Positions 27,481 to 42,100 are shown, numbered from the stretch's first letter. The stretch is DNA of 64,000 bases from Chromobotia macracanthus (GCA_036877525.1 JAZGTH010000001.1:11618001-11682000), one strand, 5' to 3'. Numbers and translations are program-made. The notes: a model not told the origin generated them from the sequence alone.

Positions 27481-29389
27481 GTATTCTGAAAAATAGCTTT
27501 TCAGTATGCATACAGTTTACATTAGCAAATTTGCAGTCAACTTTACAGTCTTTTGTAGCCTTGTTTACAAAAACCCATTTACTTCTTGTATTAAGATCGA
27601 AAATGGATAACTTTGTTAGAGTATTTTTTCAGCTGTTGCTGTGGAGGAGCAAAATAGTAAACCTCCATTGCCATTAGTCTTATATTAAGACTTATATAAG
27701 AACCAAAATCAGACCAATCACAAGTGGTTATACTAGATGCATTTGAGATACATTTACTACTGAGTATAAACACTTGTGATCGGATCACCTGAGACAGAGC
27801 TTAACACAAAGTGTAAACAGAGCCAGAGATGCTTATATAAGCTGTAAATTAGACACTGAAATCAATATGGCCCAATCAATACACAGCAGGCACACACCAA
27901 TTTCACACCAACATAGCCCCTTTTTGTCTTGACTAAATTCTCAATCTAGTAATGATTTCAGGTTTTTTTAAGAGGTCATAACAAGAGGAAACTATTGAAT
28001 CCTTTCCATCGTAAGATCAATGCATTTCTTTATAATTGGGGACTTGACAACCTTTCTTGATAACTCACCCTCTACCAGTTCAAAATGCTTACTGCCAATA
28101 GCATTGCGCATGGCTGTTAGTATGAAAAACAGCCACAGCAGAAGTTCAGGACCTTAAAACGCAGTCTTCTCTAGGTCAAGACTCAATTTTGCTTGTTTCA
28201 GGTTTGGCAAAAAAGCCCCATTTTGCAGTATGTTGCTGTCATTTTTTTGACAGCCGATGAAGATACAGAGGTACAAAGAGGCCAATAAACATTTTCTTTT
28301 AGCTGAATCATGTGCTTAATGAGTCTTGCTTTTAGCTGGGGTGAAATCCCACAGGCTTACTGTAAATGTTCTTTTTGATGACACAACATGCCAAGGCTAT
28401 GATGAGCCAATGAGGAACAACAAAAATATCATTGGAAAACAAGACAGTTCTGGTGCCAGTTGTCAAAACAGTAGATGACACAATCCCTTATGGCTTGGTG
28501 CACATTGGAGTGGTAAAGGGAGGTAATGGCTTATGTCAGCTTAAACACTTATTGTGTTGGGCGGAAGACTGCAGTCAGCCTGACTTGGCAGTCTCAGATA
28601 GATCCTCTTTCATCCCCCGAAAAAGGCTGGCCAAGAATTAATTTTCTGCCCAAAGCCGACTGTAGCCTGAGAATGAAGGCCATGCTAGAGGAGCAGTCAT
28701 GCTTGAGATTTACCATGGTAAACCATTGACCCGCCTCTTGAAAACCTCAAATCATGCTTGAATGTGCTTGCCTCTAAACTCATTTTTAGAAGAAAACATC
28801 AAATTTTGTAAAGCTCCGCTAAGGTCTATTTATAAATGCTGACTCCTAAATTCATGATAATGGTGGTTCGATTTAGATAGTAGTCTATACTTATTTTAAA
28901 GACCCTATGAAATTGCTTGGCAGGTGCAGATTTTTACTGTCCAAATGCATTTCCTATTGAAACCGGAAGTTTGGATGAGTTGAGTAAAAGCCCTTGAAAC
29001 TACTAGCCTGTGGTACTGGGTGAGGGCCATTCTTATTCTAAAAAGCATTTGATTGGATGACAATCTGTGCAGTGCATGATGCAGTCACTTGATTTGTTGT
29101 CTTGTAAGAGAAAGAATGTTTTTATAGATTTGTATGAAATTATTAGATTTTCAAATAAAGTATCAAATTAGCATATACGTAAATCCCCACGTAAATCTTT
29201 GTTGGGTGAATTTTGAAATTTGGCAAATGTTTAAGATAATAATGAAAGAATGTGTAGTTCAAAATGCACAACATTTTTCATAAAACTCTCCGAAAAGATT
29301 ATTTTATGTATTTTGTCAGAGCTTGTAAGCTGAACTTTTTTGTTTTGTTTTTTTACACCCTTGAAAGGGCATCAACCTGAGCCTGAAGC

Positions 29390-29785
29390 ATTTGATCAGC
29401 ATCCTTACCTCCTTACCATCCACCACTTTGTCAGATCCAGCAGTTGTAACGGCGAGGCTCCGGGCGTTTCAGGCTGACTAGGCGACTGGTGAACCCAGTC
29501 TGAAGAGTCCATCGCCCGTCATAGCTTCGCTTCATCTGCAGGCATTCATTCTCAGAGACAGTGACAGTTATCTAGGCAGATTTTTGTCCCCCCAGAACCA
29601 AATAAATCATGTCCAACCTTCGACAGGCTTGGACTAGCAGAAAGGGCAGAAACATCACAGGTCACATTTACAAGTTGACCACCCTGTTGAACTTTGTCAT
29701 TTGTCAGATTGGTAACCTCTGCCTCCACTTTGTCACTCACAAACACTGTTGACATGCCTGTGACAAAGTAACTTCTTCCAAACAT
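29390..29785 (-). pseudogene. Decayed open reading frame of unknown origin
   Basis: A minus-strand frame runs from 29785 to a TGA at 29552 and continues in the same frame past it, with two further in-frame TGA codons (29546-29548 and 29519-29521), into a stretch reading RAMDSSDWVHQSPSQPE. The amino-acid texture (VEAEVTNLTNDKVQQGGQL, then MPADEAKL) looks protein-like, and GC and CpG content are higher than in the flanks. All three stops are TGA, which would fit CpG decay of CGA codons. I do not recognise the family. It could be a retrocopy, a transposon-encoded protein or a chance frame. Confidence 0.35.
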
Positions 29786-30829
29786 ACCAAAACAATAGCA
29801 GACAGTAATAAAAACAGACGATGTGTTTGCTCAGAAGGTGGAACGAATGAAGTACAAAAAAGCCACAGCGTTTTATTCTCTGAAAGATTTTTCCATGTAT
29901 CTGCCTCTGAGGTTCATTCATCATAGTTCCTAATTTAATTTGTCACATTTGCCCTTGCAGGTATTTTACAGCAGCATGGAACATATTAAAACGCAAATTT
30001 AAAGCATGTATAGAAGGAGGGAATGAAAGCAAGCACACAGAATAAAAGGAGAGGCATTTATTGCCCATTTGTTTAAAGAGTAAAACATGCTGAGTAACTG
30101 GCACTGGGTGCAGTGAGTAGTGAAGAACACTGAATGGCTTATAGTGTGGGTGAATGATTCAGAAAACAGGTGTAGGACGCCCAGCTTAGTCTTCCATATC
30201 ATGCATTGTAAAAATAGTTCAGACAAACAATGTAACAGGCAAACTGACATTTTTAGCACTCATCTTGTCTTTCAGCCTAGAATGTTTCAGTACTGCCTGT
30301 CTATCCACTGGACATGTCTTGCACTTTTATGACTGCTGTCCTTGGTGAGTGAGGCTCAAGGTTGGTTATGCTTTACTAAAGGCTGAGAGAAATCCTCTCA
30401 CATCTTGTTTTTTTAGATTTATACTTGCATACCAAGATCAGTTTATCCATTCAGTATCCATTCCCCATCTCCACCTGCAATAATCCAGCTTCAAACATTA
30501 ACTACTGCCTCATATCAAATTACCTTTCACATTTCATTATTGTCTACTAATTATACAGGAAAATAAATAAATGTTAAATTGTTATTATAACTGTAATGCC
30601 TTCTTTCATTATTGCTTTTTGATTTGGAAAGATTATAATAGACTTCTAATTCTATATTTGTAGTTAATGCAAAGGCTCGCTATTAACATTCCTCATTATA
30701 TCACTTGTACCTCAAATCATTCATCTTAAAGACAGGTGTGCCATGACAGAAGAATAAATGCTCACTAAAAACAAACAAACAATAGACTTGCACTGAGAGA
30801 GAGTCAGATGATCATATCTTAGCCTTGAA

Positions 30830-31250
30830 TACCTGGGGGTGTGTTTCTTTGACTTCTTTCTTTGACAAAAAGCTCAGCCTTATGGCATCAGTATATCATA
30901 GTGACATTGAGATCTTTTACCTGGGGCTATGTATTGAGGCCCTTTTGTGAGGCCCCTGGGGGCTCTAGCCATATCTCTGCTCTATAATATCATACAGACA
31001 TAGGGGGCTAGGTTCTTTTGACTTAGGGTGGTGTACTAAAGCTCATGTGGGACCTCAGTCACATTTCAGCACCAGAATATTATAGACACACAGGGGTGAA
31101 CTCTGATATGGCATAGAGTGGTTAGGCCAAATGTAGTGTCTCAAAGGCCCCACACCTCCACACCTGTGGAGGCCCCTGAGGGTCCTGGCCATATCTAGGA
31201 TGGAGTATCATAAAGAGATGGGGGTGTTTTTTGACTTGCAGGACAGTACA
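30830..31250. repeat. Degenerate tandem repeat, about 90-130 bp units
   Basis: Related blocks start near 30890, 30988, 31074 and 31204. Each has a variant of 'TATCATAnAGACAT-GGGG' followed by TTTTGACTT or a relative, and a GAGGCCCCTGGGGGCTCT-type block recurs at about 30948 and 31168. Units differ a lot, so this is an old minisatellite or the inside of an unnamed repeat. No coding frame spans it. Confidence 0.55.
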
Positions 31251-32227
31251 GAGCAGAATTCCAATATTGTGATGGTGAGTTTTGTACTGGCAACCACTTA
31301 TATTTTCTTTAGAAAACATACCTATCTAGTTTTAAATGGCTATGGCCATGTTATCTAGCAAATAGTTTTCATTCAAAAAGACTGCATTGAACTTTTAAAG
31401 TTTAGAAGTATAAAGTTGGAAAACAGGTAAAAAAAAAAACATGAAAACAGGTAGGCTTGGGAAAACAGGTATGGATTTCCTTTCTAGCCTTATTTATAAC
31501 CATGAAGGATTTCTGTCAAGAATTTCTATCTATACATTGTGTAAACAAATGATTTACAACTTTACAGTGCAGAATATATTTTACACACATATCATTAACC
31601 TAGTCTGCATATGTTAATTGTTCATACATTGTTTGTACATATTGTAAATAGCATGTAATATTGCCCATAATATATTCTGTTTAATTTCTTAATGCAAATA
31701 AATGCAGTACCGCATGTATATGTCACATAATATTACTCACCCACATACATTCTCTCTGGTTAGACCTACTGTTACCATAGTAACAAAGAACACAAACTTG
31801 TGGGACTGTTTAATTTTCAGGTTTATAAATAACAAGCACTGTCAATGACCCTTCGATAGAATATCCATTATGTGAAAATGAACTAACAAATGAAAGCCTC
31901 TTGAAAGTAAAATGCTATAAGCACCTGACCCCAACACAGTTGTCTCATTAAAACACTGTTCATTCATGGCACTTAAACTGAAGGGCAATAGGAAACTCAA
32001 CTCACACATTCATGCAGAGTCTCTGTGGAACCCTTGAGGTTTGCATTAATATGGAAGGAATAGTTATGAGAATACCTCATTTTTCTAGCACAAATGCACA
32101 AAAGATTTCTTTTTTTGGGACCAATATCCCTTAACTGTGGCGCACTGGTATGATTGTAGTGGTTGTACAAACTGTATGATTAACTTCAGTCCATGCCCTT
32201 GTCTTGTTTGTTATATTTGTCCAGTTA

Positions 32228-32258
32228 GTGTGTGTGTGTATGTGTGTGTGTGTGTGTG
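32228..32258. repeat. (GT)n microsatellite
   Basis: GT dinucleotides with one TA interruption. It creates a short open frame starting with alternating Cys-Val that is an artefact. Confidence 0.95.
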
Positions 32259-32352
32259 ATGTTGTTGTCTTGTAAAAAGATTTTATGGAGTTTTCAGATA
32301 TTTAATTATCAACTTGAGTTGATAAGAGTTCCTGAGAAAAGAGTTACAAGAG

Positions 32353-32485
32353 TTCCTGTAGGCCCATTGGTAGAGCATTGCATTAGCAGCACAAAGATTG
32401 TGTGTTCAGTTGTTAGGGAGCACATAAACTGATAAATTGTATACCTTGAATGCACTGGAAGTTGCTTGCAAATTGTAAATGTAAA
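32353..32485 (+). mobile_element. tRNA-derived SINE, degenerate full-length copy
   Basis: Head TGTAGGCCCATTGGTAGAGC (A-box region), ATTGCATTAGCAGCAC, a worn B-box region (TGTTCAGTTGT), AGGGAGCACATAAACT, and a tail TTGAATGCACTGGAAGTTGC. This order matches the tRNA head and L2/CR1-type tail of the nested SINE at 15903-16030. Strand follows the A-box to tail direction. Confidence 0.7.
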
Positions 32486-35400
32486 CTTGACGATGGTTCT
32501 CCTAAAATTGCTTAGGAGAAACGGATACAACTGAGACATACAACTGTTGACATACAGTGAAACTATAAAATTGTAAAACTAGAAAATTAATGTAGATTGT
32601 ATAGCTAAGATAATGTCTTTTTCGAGGGTAATTAAGCATAATTTTTGTTTTTGGGCAAACTGTTGTTTAAGCAAAAGCTTTTTTTTTGCTCTCTGTTCAA
32701 TCTCATGCTGTCTAGAAGAAAAAATCGAAAAACACTGTCATGATTTTACTTTCTTATTGGACAGGTGCATAGTAAGTACGTTATATTTACTTTCCTCATT
32801 GTAGTTACAGAGGCTGCTCCATAGTTACACTGTTTCTACATTTTAAATATATTTTTCTAATTTTAATGTAATTTGCCTTAATAGAAATTCATAGCATTTG
32901 TACGACCCTCTGCTGCAAGGTAAACATAATTTAAAACAACTACATTAGCATTCATTTAAGTCGTTCATTTGGCACTATATTGTCGCACATCAGTGCTTCT
33001 GCTGTCTCTGCCTGCCATCTGCTCATCACAATTCCCACATTCCGGCTACTTCATTACGTCTGGACTGAGATTAGCGAGTGACACCAGACTGTTCTGCTAT
33101 GAATAAAACATCAATAACGTTCTTGTCCAATAGATTTCCCATGTTCTTCTGCGAGGAACTGGCGATTGACTCATTTTACACAAGAGAGTACAGTATGTTC
33201 TCCTGTACCGCAGCTAGATGCAATTCAATATTATCACTTTGAAAAATTGTGGTCCTTTGAGACAACGTGCAGGGTTGCCCTCACGGCGCTGGCGCTCTGA
33301 ATAATTCACCGAGGCCAGGAGGACACCTGCTGTCCCATCAGCACAGCTGGGACTCTGACTGCTCTCCACAGCTGCCCAGACACATGTCTACACTAATTGC
33401 AGTTTGGGGCAAGAAAGTGGTTTATACTCCACACAGGATAAGATGATGGAGAACGATAGACGGGAAGGGAGAAAGAGAAAGTGAGCTAGGAAGACATTCT
33501 GCATCTAGGAATCATCTCTGAGGGATGATTTTTCCTTGTGTTATGAAGAGCAGGACATGCTTTGTATTGATCTGTGCAGAGGAATCAGTTAATCAGGTCT
33601 TCATCTTTCTGGATGGACACAGCTCAGAGAGCAAAAGAACCCAGAGGTCATGTATCATTTATTTGTGTATGAAATAAAACAATGAAAGTGAAATATTTGA
33701 CCTTGACTTCATCTTCTCTCTCAACCAAAAACAGACAGAAATGGAAAGTTGTATGAGGTCAGCAGAAGTTCTCAGAAGAGCACTTGATGGTACTTTTTAA
33801 GCGTTGATATTCTGTAAACCAACTTTGAGCAGATAAATGAGTCACAATGTCTCAAATTAACAAGGAGCTTTACTTTTCGAAAATCGCTTTGCCTTGTGCA
33901 AGACAAATATTCATTTTTCAGCCTTTAATAGAAACCACGGCAACATTCATAGACGTTATCGAACCGAGTGAAGTCCTGCATGCAAAATTGTGCTCCAGCT
34001 TCTGGAGAAAGTGGGATGTATGAATATTTTTATGTCAAACTGAGATGTTATCTCAGAGCAGGAGTTGTCAAGGGAGAAAAGCAAAGTTTTCTTGAAATAT
34101 GATTATTTTGTGATACTGTGTGATGTGATGCTTTCTAGTGTGCAGGACTAGGTGGAACACACTCCATTTCTGATGTGTTGCCTACATACTGCTGTGACAA
34201 CTGCTTACTGCATGGTTGCATCTCTCAGACTGATGTGTGATACATTGAGTCGTACTGAGAGCGAGATGAGAAGACAGACACTCTACATTTAAATTGACTT
34301 GCACTGACTTTTTAGTATCAAAACAAACAGTGTGACAGTGCTAATGATGACGTTTAAAGTTTAACTGATAAATATAGATATACCGTATTATATTCCTGAA
34401 CAAGTCATTTCTCTTTAACTCCCAGTTGCAGAAAATAGGTGTCAACAAACAGAAACATCTTAAACCGATTATGCATAATAACCCAGGTTCTACAGTGATT
34501 TAAATTTTGTTTTTATGGGTAAATATAAAAGAGGTTTATGAGCGTCCTACCACAGATTGCAAAACTACTTTATTATCCTTTCATTGCGATCAATCTTGAT
34601 GTTTTAGAGCGCAAGAAACATGTCCAAATGGGGTCATGTGAGCCCAAACACTACACTGCTTCCTTGAGATTAATATGGTCACCTTTTTACTGTACCTCTT
34701 CACCGGCCTTTGGAACTGCAGGTGTGTCTTGTATATCCACAGAACAGATGTGATTTAAAGCTTCACACTGTTGCACTACATGCAAGAAAAACACCTGACC
34801 CTTCCATCCTCTCCTGTACATATGTTCCACTCATTACCTCTTTCATGTTATATCAGTGTGGCTCCTGCCATAGTGGATGGCAGAACATAAAGCCTATGCT
34901 AATGACGTTGCTCAGCTCGGAATAGGAACCAAAGCAAATCCCAACAGACCTTTTACATCTCTGCAGAAAACAGACAGGTTGACGTTCATTTAAAAACCAG
35001 CCAACCCCAACACCAAAACATGCAATTAATAGATTAGGCAGTGCAAGGATGGCAGTATTAAGAGCAAATAGTGACATATCGGGATTGGGAAGCACAGGTC
35101 TAGCCCAGGCTAATGAGGAGTGATTTGAGGGTTAGCCTGAGATATAATTACTGCATCCACCTCTGCTCAATGAGCCTTGGGTCTCCCGGGACCCGGGCCA
35201 TTTCCAGTCAGTAATAGGGAGCTGGGCTCGAGTTGGCTGATCAAATTGTCTGCCGATGGCAGGTTTTTGCTTTCCTGATCGTCCCAAAAGAGACAAAGAG
35301 CTGACCCATTGAACTGTTTTTCTTTTTGTCACCTAAAGAACGGCAAATTTAAAAGCCATCTCAAAAGGCGTCCTGTTTGCTCTCAGGGCCTCTCCAAGGT

Positions 35401-38400
35401 TTAATTTATGTAAAGATGCTCAAAAAGCATAATGAAGTTCGCAATTTAAAAAAGTCCTCTGAAGAAGTGTGCTTTGAATGAAATGCATACATAACTGGTC
35501 GATCATTGCCACAGCATGTTGTTACATGACTAATGTGTTGTAAGAAGAACAAGGGATAACCCAGTTTACCATGAAAACCGCCATCTGGATGTGTCCCCCT
35601 AGTGTTTGTCCTGAACACGAGAACTCTGTGTTTGAATATGTAGGTGCTGTAAACATTCTGCACATGACCTGATCTTTGCATGTGAGACATGCCTTTGCAA
35701 CAGTGAATGTGTGAATGTGACCAGAGCAAAAATATGTTTGTCAACATAGCAACATTACATAGCTACAGTATATAGCCAAACACTAAGTGACATTTAGAAT
35801 TATATAAATGCGTTACTGTACAGGAACTTTTATCTCGAAATAGGTTGAAGAAAAATAGTGTTTTATATTTTTAAATTGAACTCACATGTCCACAGCCTGT
35901 CAAGTTATTGAAGATTATCTGAGCAGGAACTCGGTGAACAACCAGGATTTCAGAGAAGGCTTGTCACAGGGCAAACTCTCAAGCAGATAGTTTGCATTGT
36001 TAGAGGAAGTTTATCAGGTCAAGGAATCTTAAATCTATTTGTCTTGCTTTCAGAAGTACAGCACGAAGAGCAAACCCATTCCCTGTCGACCTTTCTGAGT
36101 TGTCATGACAACATGAGCAGGGGGCCTCTGATTCCATGTCATTGCCTGCAGATCCCTTTGGAATAAAACTCAGCACCAAGGTCTACAGAGTTCTATAACA
36201 ATACAATGTATTAATCTTCAGTTCTGAAAACCAGGGAAGGTTTTATTGTCTACTGAAAAGATGTTATTTCAAGATTTTGAAGTGTTTTTAACAATTCTTG
36301 TTTTTTAATATTTGCCTTTTAATTTGGCATAAAGACAGAGGTAAATATATTTTAAAATCATTGCTTTTAATGTCACTGTCCTCTATTTCCATCACGTGCT
36401 AGCCTAGTGCAGCCATTACTTTTAAACATTGACATTTATGATGTTACCAAATAAAAATAAAACAAAAGTACCTGATTTTTTCAGAACTGCAAAAGACAAC
36501 TAAAGAAAACACACTTTGAGTTTATTAAAAACAACCACTTTGTAAATGTCATTGCATTTTCCTTGTTCAGCACTGCTATTATCTGCACAACTGCGTAGCT
36601 AATTTCCAATTTCTGAGTCAAATTTGAGTGTGTGAATTATGGTATGACGTAAACGTGTGCTGTCGATTTTCATAACAAAGCAAGGTCATCTGAAATATAT
36701 TGGAAGAAAAAACTTTTATTGTTTTGATATCCTGCTCTGTTTGCACAGCACAGCAGAAGACGCTGGTAGCAGTCTGGTGTCTTTGTCTTTGGATTACCCT
36801 GAGCCCAGAGGTGACACACAAAGGCGGTGTGAGGATGAGAATCTTTATCCTGCGTGGATGGACATAGCAGCCCTTTGGCTGAGATGAGTATCGGCTGAAA
36901 ATCTCCATGGTTGTGCAGGAAGAACGTGCTCAGGAGCCGCAGCCGTCTAACATTCATCATCCACCATGTTCGGTCTAGAAGAAATATGCCTTTGGAGCTG
37001 CCATCTTTCATGGGAGTCACCGTGTGAAGCCTCCATTTGTTTTGTGGACATAAAGTTCCTTTAATTCTGCTGAAAGAGTCACAGAGCCTGAAGGCCTCTG
37101 GATAAATACTTTAACCATCAGGGCGATTCACCAGTGGCATATGTCACAAACTGTAATGTTTGCAAGGAACATATGCTACTGAAATTAATCTTGAGTTCAT
37201 CGGGCATTCGGGGGGTCATGCTTAAAATATTAAAAAAACAAACAAACATTGATCTTAGAAGAGGGGGCTAACTCGTTCGACTGTACTAAGACTTGCTCGC
37301 TGTGATAAATAGCTTAGAGACCAGATATTTGCAGTGGAGCTTTCTCATTCGCTAGCACATACAGTTTATTTTAATGGCATACAGTATAAGGAAATTTATT
37401 TAAAGACAGTCAATTAAAAAGACAGCTAATTTAAGGCATTTGATAAATTTCTTTAAATGTAGCATGCAACGACAGTAAAATTGCAGAATAACAAAAAAAT
37501 CAGCCAAATTTTGTTGTAAAAAAGCTGTTTTGTGTATCTTGTTTGAAAAAAGAACATACTATGTTTGTCCTGTTATTAGTCTTTACCACAATGGAAGCAA
37601 AGTTCTGCTTTTGTGTCAAAGGACTCCGGACACGTAGCGAGTGAGACAATAAGAGACTCGGCTGCTCCTGCATGGTCCACTGGAATATTGAACACTGAGA
37701 TAGACTGGTGTAATGGTAAAATGATTGATTGGCATCTTCTGGAGAAAAGGGTGAATGTGTAGAAAAGGGAGAGAGGGAGTGCAAACAAAAAGATATTTGA
37801 GCTACAATGGCACCACCAAACAGAATGTGTATTTAGAGAGGCATAAATAAGATGTTAATAATGTTAACACAACATCTAAAAAACTGGACATTTTGATTGA
37901 CATTTAGCTGGGTATAGCTCACTAACCTTAAAAAATCTGTAGTATACAGTCAGTGTCACCCCATATGAACAACTGTATTTAATATTCATTAACTGCAGTC
38001 ATCACACTTATAACTGTAAAACGTATCATTTAAAAAATAATAAATAAAATGCAATAATTACATTGATTAAATTATTCCAGATGCAGTGTACTTCAGCAAT
38101 GTATTTATAAAACCTCTACAGTACATAGAGATGTGGTGTTAAAGCAATGCAAAATGTCTTTGCTTTACTCTCTTTGACCTTATTTTGATGGTCTAACTCT
38201 AACTGGTCACACTGGTTGTCACAAAGATAGATGTACATGTATGCACACACACACACTCATATTGAAAATAAAGAGAGATACAGTCTGTATGCATTAAGAA
38301 CACATAGCTGATTTCTGTCAAGGTAGACAGCTTTGCATTTTAGTATTTTAAAGTAGTACCCCAAATCCTTCTCATGATTCATAACATGAGGTCATAACAA

Positions 38401-39159
38401 GGTCACTTAGAGAAATGAATTATCATTGTGACAGTTCTGCAGCCTGAGGCACAATTTCAGAGTATCTGATTTCTTTGATTTGTTACCATCTGGGCCACAA
38501 TATAGTGCTTAGACACACCCAAAACATTAACATTCAATAATCGTATTCACATTACGTACAAAGATGAGTGACAAGGAAATTCAGTCACGTCTTTCAAATG
38601 ACATGTAAAGGTCACAAGTGGCTGTGACACCATTAAACAGATGAATACATCTTAATATAATGTATGTAAAAGGTAAAGTAAGTGCATCAGGAAAATGCAA
38701 AAATTCACCTTACAAAACGGTGTCATTCCTTACCTTTTATGCGGATCATGAATTTCTGTTCTTTAATGTGAAATGCATCGGCAGGCTGAAAAGGCAATAG
38801 TGAATTTATAGCAGACATTTGATGCAAAGGGATATAAATACATTCAACTCACCAAAAGGAAACATTTGCTGGAACAGAGGAAAGTTTATATCTTAACATC
38901 TCCCGGGACCCTGTTCTGTTGAAAGGAATGTTTTACAGGCATTACAACCAAGCAAGAATCTCCTGGGATTTCTGTGCAGGCAAATATCACTTTACCTCAT
39001 CCACATTTTTTTCATTGCATAAAGAGATGGAAATATTCATGATGTCCTGATTTCCAGATGCACTAGCAGGCAGTCGTAAGTGGCAAACTCAGTACAGAGT
39101 GTGTGAAATCAAACGGCCTTAAGCAAAGCAAGCTTTACCTAATAACCTAATACAATATT

Positions 39160-39188
39160 TATATATATACATATATATATATATATAA
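39160..39188. repeat. AT microsatellite
   Basis: AT dinucleotides with one AC interruption. Confidence 0.9.
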
Positions 39189-42100
39189 TAAATTAATTCC
39201 TAATTTATCAAAATATTCAATAGGAATGTCTTTCTTGGATAGGATTGGATGTTTTTTTAATCTGTTTTATCTTGAGTCATAAGTAATGAAGAAAAAATTC
39301 AATATATCAGTCATATCCAAACAGACGATCATTAATCATGGCTGAACCTGATTTAAAACCTCCTTGAACCACTTGCACAACAGATTTAGGATCTCCCACA
39401 AAATCCTCTCTTATGAATTCAAAAATGTCATGTTAGAATCAGCCACGATAGCTTGGCCTGTTTCTGAGAAGTCACTGTATGTGTGAGTGAGAGGGAGGGA
39501 GAGAGCATGACTGAACATGTGTGATTGCCTCCATCTGCCGTGACGTCAGCCGTATCATTTCAACATGGCAGAATGAACTGTAAAGCATCCTGTTCTGGTC
39601 CTGTACCTCTTGGAAAACAATCAGATTTGAGGACTGGAACAAATTGTTATATAAAATGATTTAGAAATATTCTTTATGCCATTTTATACACAGTTTATTT
39701 ATAGGCTTTGTTATTGCTTAAACTGAACATTTGTAGCATAGACTACTATTTACTGCACTGCTTCACTATGGCTGCTGCAAATTAGTGACCTGTGAATTTT
39801 CTCTCTGTAATCACCTCCTGGATTCAAAGTGTGGCCAGATTTGTGTTGTACATTGGTTTGCTGGCTGTCCTCCTCATCTGCTTGACCTTCCCCATCTGCC
39901 TGACCTTCTCCTGAAATGCTGCCCTTACATCTGCTAATTATGCACATAAAAGTACTGCACTGAAAACCCATGCAATGCACCAACTTGGACTCCAATCCTC
40001 ATTCCCTTTTTTCCTCAAAAACAGATAGACAGAGAGAAAGAGAAATTGAAAAAACATTCTACTGCCTAAAACTAGGCCTTGATTCCAAAATTGTTTGTTT
40101 TGCACATGGCTGATTGTGTCATAAAAAATGTTTGTTTTTCCTCAGGTTTGCGTGCCTAATTGATTTTGAGTGACTTGTTTTTGTTTAAGAAAAAAAGGAC
40201 AAGCAGTGTTTGTTGTGGAGACAAAATATAGCCAAATGTGCACCATCCACCAGTGGCAAAAAAAAATGATTACTTCAGTCTAGTCTGAATTTTGGAATTC
40301 TCATTACACCAAATAAAACAGAAAGGAAAATGAAATGAGACAAGCTGTCAGATATTTTATTTGACTGTCAACTCTTCCCTGTGGTCCTAATCTCATACAA
40401 CACTCTATCAATTACTCCATATGGTGGAAAATGGAACATTGAAAATGATGCCGGTGTCTTAGACTTCTGAGATCCAAGATTGACTGAATTGTTTAATATT
40501 TAATTTTTGTTGCCTATATTCAGCTGTATGTTTATTTATCAGCATTTATTGATTCCTGTTTTAACAAGTCATATATCATTCAGGTATAGATCCATCTACC
40601 ACAAGAGCTGTTTTAGGTATGTAAACACCATATAGTTTATATACATAAATCAGTTCTCTGTAGAAAGATTAATTACCATGAGCTAAGGAAAAATATTCAA
40701 TACTTTCTCTTTTTCTCTGCTTACAGGTTCATATGTACCTAGCCCAGACATCTCATCCATCTGTAAAACAACAGAATTCTCTCGAAAACTGTTGCTTGAC
40801 CCTGATGTATAATTGACAAATTGACTGTCTATATGAAGTATAAAAAGTCAAAATCCTCAAGCAAGCTGACAGAACACTCCTAAAGAGGTTCTGTCAGAAC
40901 TAAATCTATAAATAGTTTAGTCACATGATGTATAGTATTGATCTATTTTAATGGATGTTAGGATGTATTAATCAGAAACAAAATATGGTTAAAGTGTGGA
41001 TCACACATTAAAATATGATTGAAATTTAAAGTGTGAGACTGACAGTGTGAAAGACAAATTTCTGTTTTGATCTGTACTTTAAAAGACAATTTATAAGCTA
41101 CTGATCCACAGTATAAATGCAAAAAAAAAAAAAACTCTGCAGGCTAACGTCTATGTTTTGACATGTTTTTGTTTATGTTGAGCACTTTGGGAAAATAATT
41201 AGTTTGTTGGTTGTTACTTTTGTACTTGTGTATCTCTCTAAGAACCAAGAGAATATTAGCCAGATGGTGTATTGTATCATTAAAAGAGATTTTTACCACA
41301 TTTATATAGCAGTTATCCAATTGAGTTCCTTCACAACAAAGATGGCTACTGCATAAATTTAACATGTGTATTGTTTTGCTCTCTGAAAGCAAAAAAAAAA
41401 AAAGAAAAAAGTAAATGTACATTTGGGTATTCCCACAAACAATTAATGTGGCTAAACATTATTACAAATATATCAAATATATATACATACAAAATGATGG
41501 ATATTGTAAACGTGTGGGCACTCTTATATAAATTAGAATTAGAATGATAAATTCTCTATACAGAATTAATTAACTGTTTGTGTTTATGTTGTCCCTTGTT
41601 GGCTGTCTTTGATTCCAAAGTGGAACCACATTAATGATCTTTAATTTCCCTCGCTTTATAAATTTATGTAATTTGTGTTTCTGATTATGAGTCATTGTCC
41701 ACAACAATACTTGAAGCCCCACCTACTCATAATTTCTACCCAATAAAATAGTCTAGTGCATGGCATAATTAGAAAGATGTATATTTGTTGTAAAATAACC
41801 AAACATCTTTCAGTTGTTTCAGCTTATTTAAATACTTGTTTTGTCTTGTTGTGAAGAATTTTAAGTCATCTCGAGGCCCCAACCTCCTGGTTCAGAAACA
41901 CTGGTCTAATGTCACTGCAACTAAGACAGTGACATTAAAAGAAAGAATGAATGAATTAGTATTGGTGGTTTGATGAGTGTTTTAAAAATTTTTTTAAGTT
42001 TTTTGACCATCTCAGTAAGATGCTGTAGGAACAATTCTAACTGCTGAAGCAGAAATCCATTACAATTTTTAGAACTTTGTCTAAAACATACTCATATTTG

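Larger units (their letters stand above)
20054..30829. other. Intergenic, no firm gene
   Basis: Contains a CT-rich microsatellite (22450-22480), a promoter-like CCAAT/TATA cluster plus hairpin (23780-23913), a possible Tc1-type MITE relic (24530-24665), a short GTGTGC tandem (24955-24976), a SINE tail (27370-27480) and a decayed ORF (29390-29785). Overlapping frames around 22490-23090 on both strands show no recognisable domain. Confidence 0.7.

Noticed and set aside
28432..28641. Plus-strand frame beginning around ENKTVLVPVVKTVDD
   Set aside because: It looks mildly protein-like, but it lacks an ATG at the annotated start, splice sites or recognised similarity. Left as non-coding.
39750..39995. 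Minus-strand frame with a GEGQAD duplication
   Set aside because: A short local duplication in otherwise unremarkable sequence, with no domain and no conserved context visible.
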